Of a stretch of 64,000 nucleotides of DNA, positions 45,170 to 55,959 are shown one piece after another (positions within the stretch are counted from its first letter, which is position 1; every line of letters starts with the position of its first letter). A model generated the notes under the pieces. That model saw nothing but the letters and a program-made list of their open reading frames with translations, was not told where the DNA came from and made no database searches. The stretch covers positions 1,798,001 to 1,862,000 of the forward strand of contig CM041465.1 in NCBI GenBank assembly GCA_023213395.1. Reading direction: 5' to 3'. The DNA is from Cycas panzhihuaensis. Taxonomy: Eukaryota > Cycadophyta. The translations under genes and the position numbers were made by a program.

Positions 45170-45840
45170 GAAAAATCGAGAGGAAAATTCAACGACATAC
45201 AAGCAAAATACGATATCATTACCAAAAGGGTATGTTACCGTGCGTCTGATTGAAAAAGTGATCAAATTTGAAAAATACACTATACGTACCAAGGGAATAC
45301 ACTCCAGTACGCACAGCTCAAAAAAGTGACTCAAAATTACACTATACGTACCTGAAAAGTGCACGGTCATGCACGCATGTAAACAAATTTTAAGTGGCTC
45401 AATTACATTATACGTACCTAAAAAGTGCATGGCAGTGCACGCGTGAAAAGAGAAGTTAAACAATTACAGTGTACATACCAGAAAAGTACGTAATCGAGTA
45501 CGCACAGTGGAAAACAAACTTAAGTACCTAGTTACATTCTACGTACCAAAAACGTATGTAATCGAGTACGCACAGTGGAGACACTTAACACTATACGTAC
45601 CAACGGCATGTATAAGACAAAAATCTGAAAAACGACAAAGTATTACGTACCTGCGAGCATTCCCGTGAAGTACGTAGAGTGGAACGGACGAATCAACTCC
45701 GGAAAATTCGCCAGGCATCCGTACGGCACGGCACGCAAGGAAATTGACTCCGGTACGCATCAGAGTACGCAAAGTCACAAAAACGGTAAGCATTCCTCAG
45801 AGGTACGTACGTAGGGTTCCGGTTTGTACGCTTAGGTTAC
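45170..45840 (+). repeat. Tandem GTAC-rich repeats in element E
   Basis: Between pol and the extra ORF, units of about 60-65 bp recur, each carrying ACTATACGTACC or a variant (TTATACGTACC, TTCTACGTACC) followed about 12-20 bases later by GCACGC or GTACGCACAG. At least six diverged units can be counted from 45290 to 45680. The region also reads as CGTAC-rich inverted words. Confidence 0.65.
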
Positions 45841-45870
45841 TTTTCTTATCACTGGGACTCCACAGCCATT

Positions 45871-46788
45871 ATGAGGATAGCAGGGTGCCAGGAGGCATTC
45901 ATACCAAAGCTCAAACAAGCCCTACCAGCTCAATTCCAGGCCAGGGTTAAGCAAGTAGGTTGGGGAGACTACATTTACTGCAACCCAATGTATTATGACT
46001 CTGAACTCATGGACCAAATCCTGATGGCACTAAAGGAGGATAGCAGGAAGGCCAAAATGGATGCAGACATAGTTCACACCATCACAAGACTTCCAAATGA
46101 AGGAGAAGTTCCATTGGGAACAAAAAGGTCAGAAGTTGACCGAGAAATGTGGTTGAGGGAATTGTGTCAACCCAACACTCAGATTATGTCTGGTGGAATC
46201 CGTGTAGCAGACATTATTGATGTTAGACTTCAATGGGTGGCAAAAGTGATAAATTCCAGATTTTTGTCCAAACAGAAGTACACCTATATTCAGGGAGGCA
46301 TGATGCAGGTGTTGTTGAAAATTCGGGATGGGGAAAAGCTAAATTGGTCTGAATTCTTGGCGGAGAACATGAGGCAGCAACTCAAGGAGATTAGGACACA
46401 TCCATTCCGACATTCCTCCTTGCTTTTGGCTATTTTATTCTATCAGTGTCCAGATGTGCAGTTGACCAGGACCATCATTTCTCCACGGGAACCAATCATC
46501 AAACAATGGGCAGCAGAATTTCCAGACACAGTGAATAGCTTGGAAGCAAAGAGGAGTACAAAAACAAATGCAGAAAGTACTTACACAGTTCTGAAGACAC
46601 GGGAACAACCATTCCTCATCGGACAAAACAAACTGTCCATAGAAGAGGTAAGAGGAAGAAGGGAGAAGAGGAATCAGAGGAGGAGGAAGAAGAAGCAGAG
46701 GCCTCCTAGGAAGAATGGGAAGACTTCCCTCGAACAGGCGGGGAACCTTCAGCACCTCCTACACCACATGACAAACCGGGACCCATAA
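45871..46788 (+). CDS. Extra ORF downstream of pol in element E
   Basis: Open for 305 codons in the sense strand, between integrase and 3' LTR. Such an additional ORF in this place is known from Athila and Tat lineages; there it is often called env-like or linked to the putative plant transposon protein domain. Visible here: VADIIDVRLQWVAKVINSRF, LNWSEFLAENMRQQLKEI and RHSSLLLAILFYQC, then a basic tail RRKKKQRPP at about residues 270-285. No signal peptide or membrane span is evident, which does not favour an envelope. It is intact while gag-pol is broken. After 46788 another frame reads EMEEGYKAEIAALQDKIKEK, suggesting a coiled-coil C-terminus lost by frameshift. Confidence 0.7.
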   Translation: MRIAGCQEAFIPKLKQALPAQFQARVKQVGWGDYIYCNPMYYDSELMDQILMALKEDSRKAKMDADIVHTITRLPNEGEVPLGTKRSEVDREMWLRELCQPNTQIMSGGIRVADIIDVRLQWVAKVINSRFLSKQKYTYIQGGMMQVLLKIRDGEKLNWSEFLAENMRQQLKEIRTHPFRHSSLLLAILFYQCPDVQLTRTIISPREPIIKQWAAEFPDTVNSLEAKRSTKTNAESTYTVLKTREQPFLIGQNKLSIEEVRGRREKRNQRRRKKKQRPPRKNGKTSLEQAGNLQHLLHHMTNRDP

Positions 46789-47032
46789 TTCAGTTAATTC
46801 AGGAAATGGAGGAAGGGTATAAAGCTGAGATAGCTGCCCTTCAAGACAAAATAAAAGAAAAGGATGCTATCATTGCCACTCTAACACAAATTAATGAAGA
46901 GATTTTGGGAGGACAGAGGCAACAGGAGCCGCCTTGAGATAGAGCGGGGGAGAGATACCCCGAAATTTTGAAAATTTTTGGAGTTTTGTTGAGCAAGGAT
47001 GCTCAAACCCATAACTGTTGACCCAGGATAGA
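46789..47032 (+). other. End of extra ORF region and 3' leader of element E
   Basis: Carries the probable frameshifted coiled-coil tail (about 46802-46935), a purine-rich AGAGCGGGGGAGAGA (46940-46954) that may act as polypurine tract, and short sequence to the LTR. Confidence 0.5.
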
Positions 47033-47858
47033 TGTTGGGATATAAAGTGATCCTATGGCTGTGGGAAGACCAGAGGTAGGTCAGGTAACCTGAGATGTGT
47101 AGGTACGGACCGTACGGTGGTACGCACAAGGCAAAACAGTGAAGAAATTGGCGTGCAGGTGCATTATGGCGGTGCGTGCACGAGCAGTGCGTATCACGAC
47201 ACGTACCAATGAGCAACGTAACCGAGCGGGCAGACGCATGACCCAAAGGGACCAGTGAAGACACCGTGAAGGCGCTGACGCACGCATGCACGTCACGGAT
47301 CCAAAGAGTCATTAATTTTAACAAGTGATTAATGAAAGGGTACGTATGGTGAAGAATGCGGTTATGACAGGCAGTCATAACCCTTCAGCCAAAAGGTACC
47401 AACAAGAGTACTTAAGGAGGTACGCATAAACCACTAGGTTAGGGTGAGAGCCGACTATCAAAGGTACGCAAAGGTGCGGAAGCCAGCACGTATGATAGTC
47501 AGTTGGAGCAACATTGAATGATAAGTACCATCTAGGTACGCATGTGTAATAGAAGGAATGTATGCTGCTGGAATGCACAGGAATGCATTCCAGCCTCTGT
47601 GTAATTAAACTGATTACTTAATAAAAGGAAGAGTTACGTGGAAAGTTATGTATTCTTTGTGTTGTGATGATGAAATGCTGAGTATGTGTTGATCTCTGTG
47701 CTACTGTGTACCATTGTGGTATAATTCTGTGAAATATCTGTGGAATGTATGTGAATAACCATGTTGACAGTATCCTGAACTAAACTATAGCACTATGTAA
47801 CCTTGACAAGTGTGGGGGTATTTCATAAGTGTAATAAGATAACCCTGGGAAGTCAACA
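47033..47858 (+). repeat. 3' LTR of element E
   Basis: TGTTGGGATATAAAG to GGAAGTCAACA, 826 bp, direct repeat of 37319-38128; followed by the right GATAT duplication. Confidence 0.92.
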
Positions 47859-49296
47859 GATATCAACAATTATGCCCTCATGGTTAAAATCCATCAGAAC
47901 TGAATATATGGCAGATCCAAGATACCAAAAACTCCTAGATAACATCAAGGGAAGCAATTCAGATAAATACCAACAAAAGGGCGATCTGATTCTTAGGAAC
48001 GACAAAATTTGTATTCCCAAAAATTCCAAATTAAAGGAAATTATACTGCAAGAAGCACATTCAATCCCAAAAGCAGGCCACATCGGTATAGACAAGACAT
48101 ATCGGAAGATAAAAGCAACGTACTTTTAGAAGGGCTTGAAATCAGACGTTCAAAAATTCGTGACAGAATGTGATACTTGTCAACGAAATAAGGTAGAATG
48201 TGTAAAGACCCCAGGTCTCCTACAACCCCTACCAATTCCCAACCAAAAATGGGAAGAAATTTCAATGGATTTTATTATAGGTCTCCCAAAATCAGAAGGT
48301 AAAGATGCGATCTTTGTCACGGTCGATAGATTAACAAAGTATAGTCATTTTCGAGGGCTACAATCAACAACAAAGGTAAGTGACATTGTAGAACTATACA
48401 TGAAAGAAATCCATAGACTACACGGGTTTCCTAAAACTATTATTAGCGATAGGGACTCAAAGTTCAACAGTAAATTTTGGAAGGATTTATTCAGAATTGC
48501 AGGTACAAAATTACATATGAGCACAGCATATCATCCCCAAACCGATGGACAAACAGAGATAGTCAACAAATGTCTGGAAGTTTACTTGAGGAATTTCTGC
48601 TCAAATAAACAAAATCAGTGGCACAAGTAGTTGCACTTAGTCGAGTGGTGGTATAATATAACATACCACTCTTCCACCAAGATGACACCATTCCAGGCTC
48701 TTTACGGATACCAACCGTCGTCTCTATTGACGTGGAATGGATCATCCTAGGCTCAAGCTGTCCAAGAACGCCAAAAGCAAATGGAAGACACAATTAGAAT
48801 TCTTAAGGACAATTTGGTAATGGGAAGGAACAGAATGAAGTAGTAAGCGGGTGTGCAGCGATCAGAAAGGAGCTTCCAGAAAGACGATTGGGTTTTTCTC
48901 CGGTTGCAACCATACAAACAAACGTCATTGAGCAAGACGAAGAGACAAAAGCTCGCTCCTCGATATTTTGGACCATATCAAATACGTGACAGAATCGAGG
49001 AAGTAGCCTACAAACTTAAGTTACCAACAACAAGCAAGATCTATGATACTTTTCATGTTTCATGCCTGAAGAAAAAGATTGGCGACAAAATAGTACCACA
49101 AACATCTTTGCCAGAACTCAATGAAAAAGGACAAATTATACTAGAACCAGAAGGGATACTCCAAATTCGCACCAGGCAACTTCGAACAAGACAAGTCAAA
49201 GAGTACCTCATAAAATGGCGGACATTGGATATAGAAGACGCGACATGGGAGTCAGACGAATGGATACAACAATTTCCAAAGCTACCAATGCTTTGA
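47859..49296 (+). pseudogene. Element D integrase and chromodomain (broken)
   Basis: Continues D after E: KLLDNIKGSNSDKY, zinc site HSIPKAGHIG ... CDTCQRNK, core SMDFIIGLPKS, ISDRDSKFNSKFW and DGQTEIVNKCLE, so D, D, E are all kept. Stops at 48127, 48628, 48748 and 48841. Then the C-terminal frame from 48853: RYFGPYQIRDRIEEVAYKL, HVSCLKKKIG and a chromodomain with VKEYLIKWRTLDIEDATWE near 49197-49253. Chromodomains bind modified histones and direct integration into heterochromatin in this lineage (known for the family). Confidence 0.88.
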
Positions 49297-49329
49297 GGGT
49301 AAAGCATTGTTTTCAGGGAGGGGGGAGCT

Positions 49330-49862
49330 TGTTGCGTTCTAGGAAAACCCTCTCTTTAGGGGCCTGTCAACCGACTTAAACCCCAGAAATGAGCGTAGGA
49401 ATATTAGTCGACCCGATGGCTCGGGTGACTTCATTAATGGTTCACTCTGTTGAGCGTCTAGCCCCACTCGCCAACTTCAAACAAGATAATAATTGACCAT
49501 TATAAATAGGGATCAAAGCCCTCATTTTGGATCATTACTTCAGTTGGATCTCTTCTACATTTTTGGCTCTAGGGCTGCAGTTGGCTCGGCCTTTTGACCT
49601 GAGATATTTGGAGGATTCCCGCCTCAAACGGTAAGCGTTCAGTAAGGATATTTTGTTATACATTTTTGTACTTTCCAATATTATTTTGGACAATATATTT
49701 ACCTTTATTTGTACTATTTCCATTACTTTATTTCGGTGTTTTATGGTGAATTTCGAATATTCATTATTATTTGAGATTGAGGAGATCTGATTGAGCCTAT
49801 ATTAGACCAGTATCTGCGAATCTTTGTGTTATTTTTGAATTAAGTTAAAAGCTTCCACTACG
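49330..49862 (+). repeat. 3' LTR of element D
   Basis: Same length as 33580-34112. Preceded by polypurine tract CAGGGAGGGGGGAGC (49314-49328). Confidence 0.92.
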
Positions 49863-51425
49863 GAAACGACCTATTGGGGGATATAGCAAAGAAAAAGCAG
49901 AGGAAGAGGAAGAAGAGATAGCTTTTATCGTCGCACTAGCAACAAGTCTAAAAGATGGAGACATATGGTATGTTGATTCGGGAGCTTTGCGACACATGAC
50001 CAATTGCGAAGACTGGTTTGAAACTTTAAAGTCTTGCGACTACGATAAATCAGTTGAACTGGGAGACAAATACCCACTCGACATAAAAGGGGTGGGTACT
50101 ATTGCTATCAAGCTACAAGGAAATATAAAGAAAATTGGGAATGTTCTGCTAGTCCCTGGTCTAAAAATGAATCTTCTATTTCACAACTTAGCAAAAAGGG
50201 GCTAAGGACAATATTTGATGAGGAAGGTTATTGTCACATTCTAGATATGAAAAATAATGGGGATATCATTGCCAAAGGCATAAGATGTAATGATCTGTAC
50301 AAACTTCTGTCAGATCTTGTGGTTCCCAGTGTGGAAGAAAAAAATCTGATAATAAAATTTGGTATTTGAAGTATGGACACCTTCTAATTGAAACATTAAA
50401 ATTAATGGAAAAATCAGGCATAGTAAATGGGTTGCCTCATATTTCTTCTGACAATTATGTTTGCAAAGGCTTGCCAATTTGGCAAACAACACCGGCACCC
50501 ATTTAAAGAAAGCAGTTGGAGGGCACAATCTAAGTTGGAGTTAATTCATATGGATTTGGGTGGTCCCATCACACCACTCACAATCAATGGCTGTAGGTAT
50601 TTTCTGACCTTCATTGATGATTTTATTCGAAAGGTATGGGTTTACTTTCTTCACAATAAGTCAGAAGTTTTTGAAACCTTCAAAGCATTTAAAGAAGAAG
50701 TAGAGCTGGAATTAGGAACAAAAATCAAGTGCATTAGATCATATGGAGGAGGTGAATGCATCTCGAAGGAGTTTTTGAACTATTGTAAGTTGCACGGAAT
50801 TCGCAGACAATTCACAACTCCCTACACACCACAATCCAATGGAGTTGCAGAAAGAAAAAACAGGACTCTAATGGAAATGGCCAGAAACATGGTTCACGAA
50901 AAGGAAGCTCTAAAATCATATTGGGCAGAGGTAATAAGTATCGCCTGCTATCTAATAAATCAGAGTCCAACAAAGGCTCTAGAGAACATCACTCCAGAAG
51001 AAGCTTGGACAGGTAGGAAACCTGATGTAAGTTCTCTTAAAATGTTTGGTAGCCAAGCTTTTGTTCATATACCTGATAAAAGGAGATCTAAAATTGATGC
51101 AAAAAGCATAGAATGCATTATGATAGGTTACAACAAAAACTCAAAGGCTTATAAATGTATAGATCCTAAGACTAATAAAATCTACGTAAGTAGAGATGTT
51201 GTTTTCAATGAAGGAGATAGCTCAAATGATATTTCACAAGTTAGAATAATCGAAGGAAATGAGAAGAAGGTGGATCAAGAAGCTGTGTCTAAAATTACCT
51301 CAGAAGAAATTTCCTCTATAGAATCATCTCCATCCTCTCCATCAATTCAGAATGAAATAACAGAAGGTGAAGGGTCGGCCATAGAACAATCAACAGAGGA
51401 AACAAACACTGAAGAAGATTCATGA
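49863..51425 (+). pseudogene. Element C protease and integrase (broken)
   Basis: Continues C gag-pol after D: protease WYVDSGALRHMT near 49975; NVLLVPGLKMNLL. Integrase from about 50427: HPFKESSW, LIHMDLGGPITP (first Asp), then IRSYGGGECIS where the second catalytic Asp is Tyr, and NGVAERKNRTLMEMARNM (Glu kept). Tail IMIGYNKNSKAYKC and VSRDVVFNEGD. 332 codons stay open to TGA 51423. The missing Asp alone would make the integrase dead. Confidence 0.86.
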
Positions 51426-53070
51426 AAACAAAAGAAATTACCCAAGTGGTTCATCAAGACAGTTGAAGCAGGAAAAGGTGATGTGCTTGAATACAGAACA
51501 CAGAGCCAAAGGCCAAGAGCCCTGATCAGTAGAGTCGAACCACAAACCTTCCAAGAGGCCAAACATCAACATGAATGGAAGTTAGCCATGGACAATGAAA
51601 TTGACTCAATTAGAAGAAATCAAACATGGGAACTGGTAGAGTTACCTGCCAACAAATCTATAGTCATCTGCAAATAGGTCTACAAAATTAAGGAGGGAAC
51701 AAGGGGCGAAATAGAGAAGCACAAAGCATGCCTTGTCGCAAAAGGATATACTCAAACAGTCGGAGTAGATTTTGAAGAAACCTTTTCTCCTATGGCCAAG
51801 CTAAACACTGTAAGGACTGTAATTACCCTAGCTGCTATGCAAGATTGGAAAATCTTTCAATTAGATGTAAAAAGTGCCTTTTTGAATGGGGAATTAGAAG
51901 AAGAGTTCTATATGAAACAACCCGAAGCATACGTCAAAGAAGGATAGGAGCATCTGGTATGCAAATTAAAAAAGACTCTATATGGATTAAAACAAGCTCC
52001 TCAAGCTTGGTATGCAAAATTAGATCAATATTTATGTCAAAACAGCTTTCAACGATGTGATTTAGATTCCAACTTATACATAAGGAAAAGAAATGGCAAA
52101 GTCACAATAATTGTTGTTTATGTAGATGACATGGTTGTCACAGGTAATGATGGAGAATCCATTGCAAACATAAAGGAACAACTGAAGCGAGAATTTGAAA
52201 TGACAGATTTGGGCCTCGTAAGCTATTACCGAGGGTTAGAAATAGATCCACAAGAAGGTTATGTTGCGCTATCTCAGAGCAAATACATCATAGATCTATT
52301 GACCAAATTTCATATGGAGAATTGCAACCCCTATGCCACGCCCATGGAAATAAATTATAACCTAGCAACGAATGAAATGGAACAGATGGCAGATGCCACC
52401 TTGTATAGACAAATGATTGGGAGTTTGATTTATCTAACAACCACTAGGCCTGACATATCACATTCAGTATGATTAGTGTCTAGATACATGCAAGATCCTA
52501 AAATGAGACACTGGAAGGCCGCAAGGAGAATTCTAAGATACCTAAAGGGGATGACAGATTTGAAACTAGTGTATCCTAAGAAAGAATTAGTTGATCTATC
52601 AGGTTTCTGTGACTCTGACTGGGCAGAAGACAAAGAGCAAAGGAAATCAACTAGTGGGTACTGTTTTTTTCTAGGATCTGGAGCAATTTCACAGTGCGAC
52701 AAAAAGCAGACTCTTGTTGCACTATCGTCTCTTCAAGGTAATACAAAGCAGCTGTGACAGCAATGTGCGAAGCTATCTGGTTGAGGCAACATCTGGCCGA
52801 CTTGGAACAATGACAAAATCAGGCGACGATTCTGAAATGTGACAATCAGAGCGCCATCAAATTAACCAAAAATCCAGTTCTTCATGCATGAACTAAACAC
52901 ATAGAAGTACATCATCACTTCATAAGGGAAAAAGTTCACAATAAGGAGATCGATTTGGAATACTGTCCATCTACAGAACAAGTTGCAGATCTGCTGACAA
53001 AATCTCTTGGAAAGGGGAGATTCCGAAACCTAAGGAACATATTAGGTTTACTAGAGATAAAACATTAAGA
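51426..53070 (+). pseudogene. Element C RT and RNase H (broken)
   Basis: RT: QTWELVELPANKS, stop at 51675, KHKACLVAKGYTQ, LDVKSAFLNGELEEE, LYGLKQAPQAWYA, and intact YVDD at 52119-52130 in VVYVDDMVVTG. RNase H: FCDSDWAEDKEQRKSTSGYC (about 52600), ALSSLQG, then frames change and the KHIEVHHHFI and LADLLTKSL-type ends are only partly readable (52900-53000). Polypurine AAGAGAGGG at 53067-53075. Confidence 0.85.
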
Positions 53071-53075
53071 GAGGG

Positions 53076-53289
53076 TGTTAGAGTGTAATGTTTTATCTAG
53101 GCACATAAAGGGGTGATGTTGGGAGTACCCTCAAATGTAACTTATACTTAAGATGTTGACACTTGGCAGTGAGAGGTGGATCAGTTACAACACAGTTTGT
53201 AATGGTTATTTTGTATGATGTATATTTAAAGGAGATTTGATCTCCATGAAGTGCAAGTGATTGATTCATCTCAACTAGTTTTGCTATCA
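53076..53289 (+). repeat. 3' LTR of element C
   Basis: Direct repeat of 31790-32002, ending TTTTGCTATCA, followed by target duplication GGAAC. Confidence 0.92.
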
Positions 53290-53692
53290 GGAACAACTGT
53301 GACATCATGGAGTAGTAAAAAGCAACCAACAATAGCTTTGTCCTCAATAGAAGCAAAATATAAAGTTGCAGTAAGTGCAACTTGTGAAGTAGTTTGGTTG
53401 AGACAACTCTTGAATGATCTAAATCAAGGCTGTGAAAAGGCAACTACAATCTATTGTGACAATCAAAGTGTGAGTTTACCAAAAATCTATCTTCCATGCA
53501 AGGACCAAACACATAAAAGTTCATCATCACTTCATCAAAGAAAAGGTTCAGAATAAGAAGATTGATTTACAATATTGTAGTAGCGATCAACAAGTTGCAT
53601 ACATCTTTATAAAACTTTTATCAAAGGATAAATTTTAGTATTTTAGAGATCTACTTCGAATGAAAAACAAAGGATAAAACATTAAGGGAGGG
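53290..53692 (+). pseudogene. Element B RNase H, 3' part
   Basis: Continues B after C: GTTVTSWSSKKQPTIALSS, VSATCEVVWLRQLL, CDNQSVSL, then shifted HARTKHIKVHHHFI. With RKSTSRYCCSLG before C it forms the usual Copia RNase H block. Polypurine AAGGGAGGG at 53684-53692. Confidence 0.82.
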
Positions 53693-53938
53693 TGTTGGAG
53701 TATTAGTGTTTTATCCCAAGTTTTGTACTATAGTGCTCTTTATGTAAATTAAGGTTTAGGTGTCATTGTCCCCCTTTTGTGTTAAGATGACACTTGTCTC
53801 ACATATTGACAATTGTTATTCATGTGCAAATTGGTTATGTAAATTAGTTGTATATAAGGGAGAGTATCTCTCTCATCAAATCAATAAAGAATTATTCATT
53901 CTCTTTAATTCTATTGTCTATTAGTAGGGAATTCTACA
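53693..53938 (+). repeat. 3' LTR of element B
   Basis: TGTTGGAGTATTAGTG to GGAATTCTACA, 246 bp, with TATATAAGGG box and AATAAAG signal. Ends inferred from TG...CA, the purine tract and the start of F coding after it; no 5' copy exists in the window. Confidence 0.7.
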
Positions 53939-54472
53939 CTATGGACTTGAATTCACTTGCAAGAATAACTTTAGGTTTGGGGAGTTTTCTAATTTAGATT
54001 GCGCTGGATGAGTTCACAATAGGAAGTCCACTTTTGGATACAATTTCAGTCTTAGATTAGCTATTGTAACTTGAAGTAACAAGAAGTAACCTAATGTTGC
54101 GCTTTCTTTGACTAAAGTAGACTACAAGGATGTAGTTGGAGTAGCATGTGAAGCCATCTAGTTGAGATAGATTCTTGGTGATTTAGGTCTTTATTAGGAA
54201 GATGCAAAAAAGTGGTATTATGACAATTAGAGAGCATATTGAAGAGAGCCAAGAATCTAAGTTTCATGCTTGCACCAACCATATTGAGGTGCATCATTAC
54301 TTTATCAGAGAGCAAATCCGGTATGGAGAAATTGAATTGATTTATGAGTCTACTAATGGGTAGTTGGTAGATATCTTCACTAAACCACTGGCATAAGATA
54401 AATTTGAGAACTTCAAAGATGGTATTAGTGTAAAAGCCAATGAAGTAAACATTAAGGGGGAGTGTTAGAATT
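53939..54472 (+). pseudogene. Element F RNase H end (broken)
   Basis: Frames can be read as GLEFTCKNNFRFGEFSNLDCAG, RKSTFGYNFSL, then KFHACTNHIEVHHYFIRE, GEIELIYEST and LVDIFTKPLA, the last 150 residues of a Copia pol. Many stops. Purine tract AAGGGGGAG (54464-54472) precedes the LTR. Confidence 0.78.
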
Positions 54473-54759
54473 AATGTTTACTTAGGGTCATAACTCAATG
54501 TTGTGAATCCTAGTGGTTAAGTGAGTCAATTGGGAGGTAATTTAAATGTGAGCTAAGTGTCCCTAAGAGTTACAAAGCTCTTAGTGGGCTTGTGACACAT
54601 GTTAGGGCAATTACGATTACTAGTCCACACATGTATTTTTATATGTAATATACGTTATATCATATGGTGAATTTAGAATGAATACAAAATATTGAAGGTA
54701 GAGTAATTCTACCAAAAAAATTGTTTTGTTGTTTCTATTTTTGGCTCATTAATTTCTCA
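54473..54759 (+). repeat. 3' LTR of element F
   Basis: TGTTAGAATTAATG to TTAATTTCTCA, about 287 bp, clearly related to 6623-6932 but with many changes. Confidence 0.82.
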
Positions 54760-55959
54760 GAAGACTCAAGTTACTTTTTTTGCAACAGAACCATTATTGA
54801 TTGATGAACAATACTCTTAGCTTTCTTACGGGTGCCTAGTTCGCATTAGTAATTGGGGAATGATTGGTGACTCTCATATCCTCATTTTGCGAAATGTTAC
54901 CCCCACCACCCCCCACCCCCCCTTGTGACGCTCGTGAATTGCTACAATGGGCTTGCCTATGGCAATGCTTTGTAGGAGCATCGTTGTCTTAATATGCAAA
55001 TAACATACACATAGCATGCACTATTGTAAGAAATATGCTTTATACATAGAATTCCCTTATAACTTGGATTGCGTTAGATAATGAATGGATTGCTAGACTT
55101 GGCTGTCACATTGGTATGATAAGAAAATGTCTCTTTTAATCATTCCAATAGGTGTAATTCCAAATGTCATGTAGCGGTTCATTATGTGATTGTTCATGGT
55201 AACATTAAATTATGATAATACAATCATTCAATCATTCCTCTATTCACTTCTTTTATCAACCCTTAATTAGAATAATGTTTTATTAACTTTGTCTTTCGAC
55301 CATTCCTCAATGTATGTTCTATTACTTAGCAGTCCTTCTCAACTACTCCATTCTACTTCCCAACCATTCTGGACTACTTTGTTCTAGCACTTCCTGACTA
55401 TTTTGTTTTGGTTATTCTTGATGATTTTGTTCTACTATTTGACCATTCTCAACTTTTCCATTCTAGCTAATCCTAAGTATCACATTTTGTTGCTTGGTCA
55501 TTCTATTATATGTTGTAGTTATTGCATCCTATTGTTTAGCCATTTCTTAGAGGCTATCATATTTTACTATTTGGCCATTTCCATTTTCTATTTTGTTTTG
55601 TTGTTCAGCTCTACCCAACAATCCTTTGAAAGAGGCGATTGTTCCATTGCTATTCGAACAACTCTAAATGTTATTTGCTATGTACCTATTGTTGTTCTTA
55701 TAAGGATTGCTTGCATGTGCTAAAACTATTTGTAGATGAGGGCAAAATTAAGCATTTGATTCAATATCATATCAATAAAAAGATAAAAGCTCTGGTGCGT
55801 AGGTGTGTAGCGTGTCATTTTCATTATAATTATGTTGGATTTGATGTGGGAAGAGAAAAGAGAAAAATAAAATTTGAACTCGTTGTGTTGGTTATGTTGA
55901 ATAATTCATATCAAAGATATACATATTATTGTGCACTAAAAATGTTGGGGTATCCCATA
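54760..55959. other. Spacer between element F and the LINE
   Basis: AT-rich. A C-rich tract lies at 54901-54931. The open frames at 55403-56226 are low-complexity Leu/Ile/Tyr-rich translations. The LINE's endonuclease part, expected here, is not recognisable. Confidence 0.45.

Larger units (their letters stand above)
37319..47858 (+). mobile_element. Element E: Athila/Tat-like Ty3/Gypsy retrotransposon with extra ORF
   Basis: LTRs of 810 and 826 bp (37319-38128, 47033-47858); target duplication GATAT on both sides (37314-37318, 47859-47863). Total 10.5 kb. Order: gag, four zinc knuckles, protease, a second gag-like frame, RT, RNase H, integrase, a block of GTAC-rich repeats, an extra sense ORF, 3' LTR. 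No chromodomain. The youngest insertion of this nest by position. Confidence 0.93.
33580..49862 (+). mobile_element. Element D: chromodomain Ty3/Gypsy retrotransposon in C, split by E
   Basis: Both LTRs are 533 bp (33580-34112, 49330-49862). Target duplication GAAAC at 33575-33579 and 49863-49867. Without E it is about 5.7 kb: gag, protease, RT, RNase H, integrase and a C-terminal chromodomain, the hallmark of chromoviruses. Confidence 0.92.
31790..53289 (+). mobile_element. Element C: Copia retrotransposon in B, split by D
   Basis: LTRs of 213 and 214 bp (31790-32002, 53076-53289) are nearly identical. Target duplication GGAGC (31785-31789) and GGAAC (53290-53294). Own sequence is 31790-33579 and 49863-53289, about 5.2 kb, a normal Copia length. 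Confidence 0.92.
29220..53938 (+). mobile_element. Element B: Copia retrotransposon, 5' deleted and split by C
   Basis: Pol from pre-integrase to mid RNase H (29220-31789), then after C the remaining RNase H (53290-53692) and 3' LTR (53693-53938). Its 5' LTR, gag and protease are absent. B sits in F's RNase H, as F sequence continues at 53939. Confidence 0.85.
6623..54759 (+). mobile_element. Element F: old Copia retrotransposon split by nested insertions
   Basis: Its LTRs are 48 kb apart (6623-6932 and 54473-54759) but clearly related: both hold AGGGTCATAACTCAATG, AAGTGAGTCAATT and end ATTAATTTCTCA. Own sequence remains only at 6623-9110 (LTR, gag, protease), 14751-14873, about 19385-19505 (pre-integrase) and 53939-54759 (RNase H end and 3' LTR). 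Everything between came later, and F's integrase and RT are gone, probably lost with the deletion at 29220. No convincing target duplication is seen (AGATT left, GAAGA right), consistent with great age. Confidence 0.8.

Noticed and set aside
45170-45840. CRISPR-like array
   Set aside because: Repeats are diverged, spacers are not separate, and the setting is a plant retrotransposon.
53290-53692. RNase H fragment as part of element C
   Set aside because: It lies outside C's LTR and target duplication and continues B's RNase H from 31789.
54901-54931. C-rich tract as functional element
   Set aside because: Simple low-complexity sequence without context.
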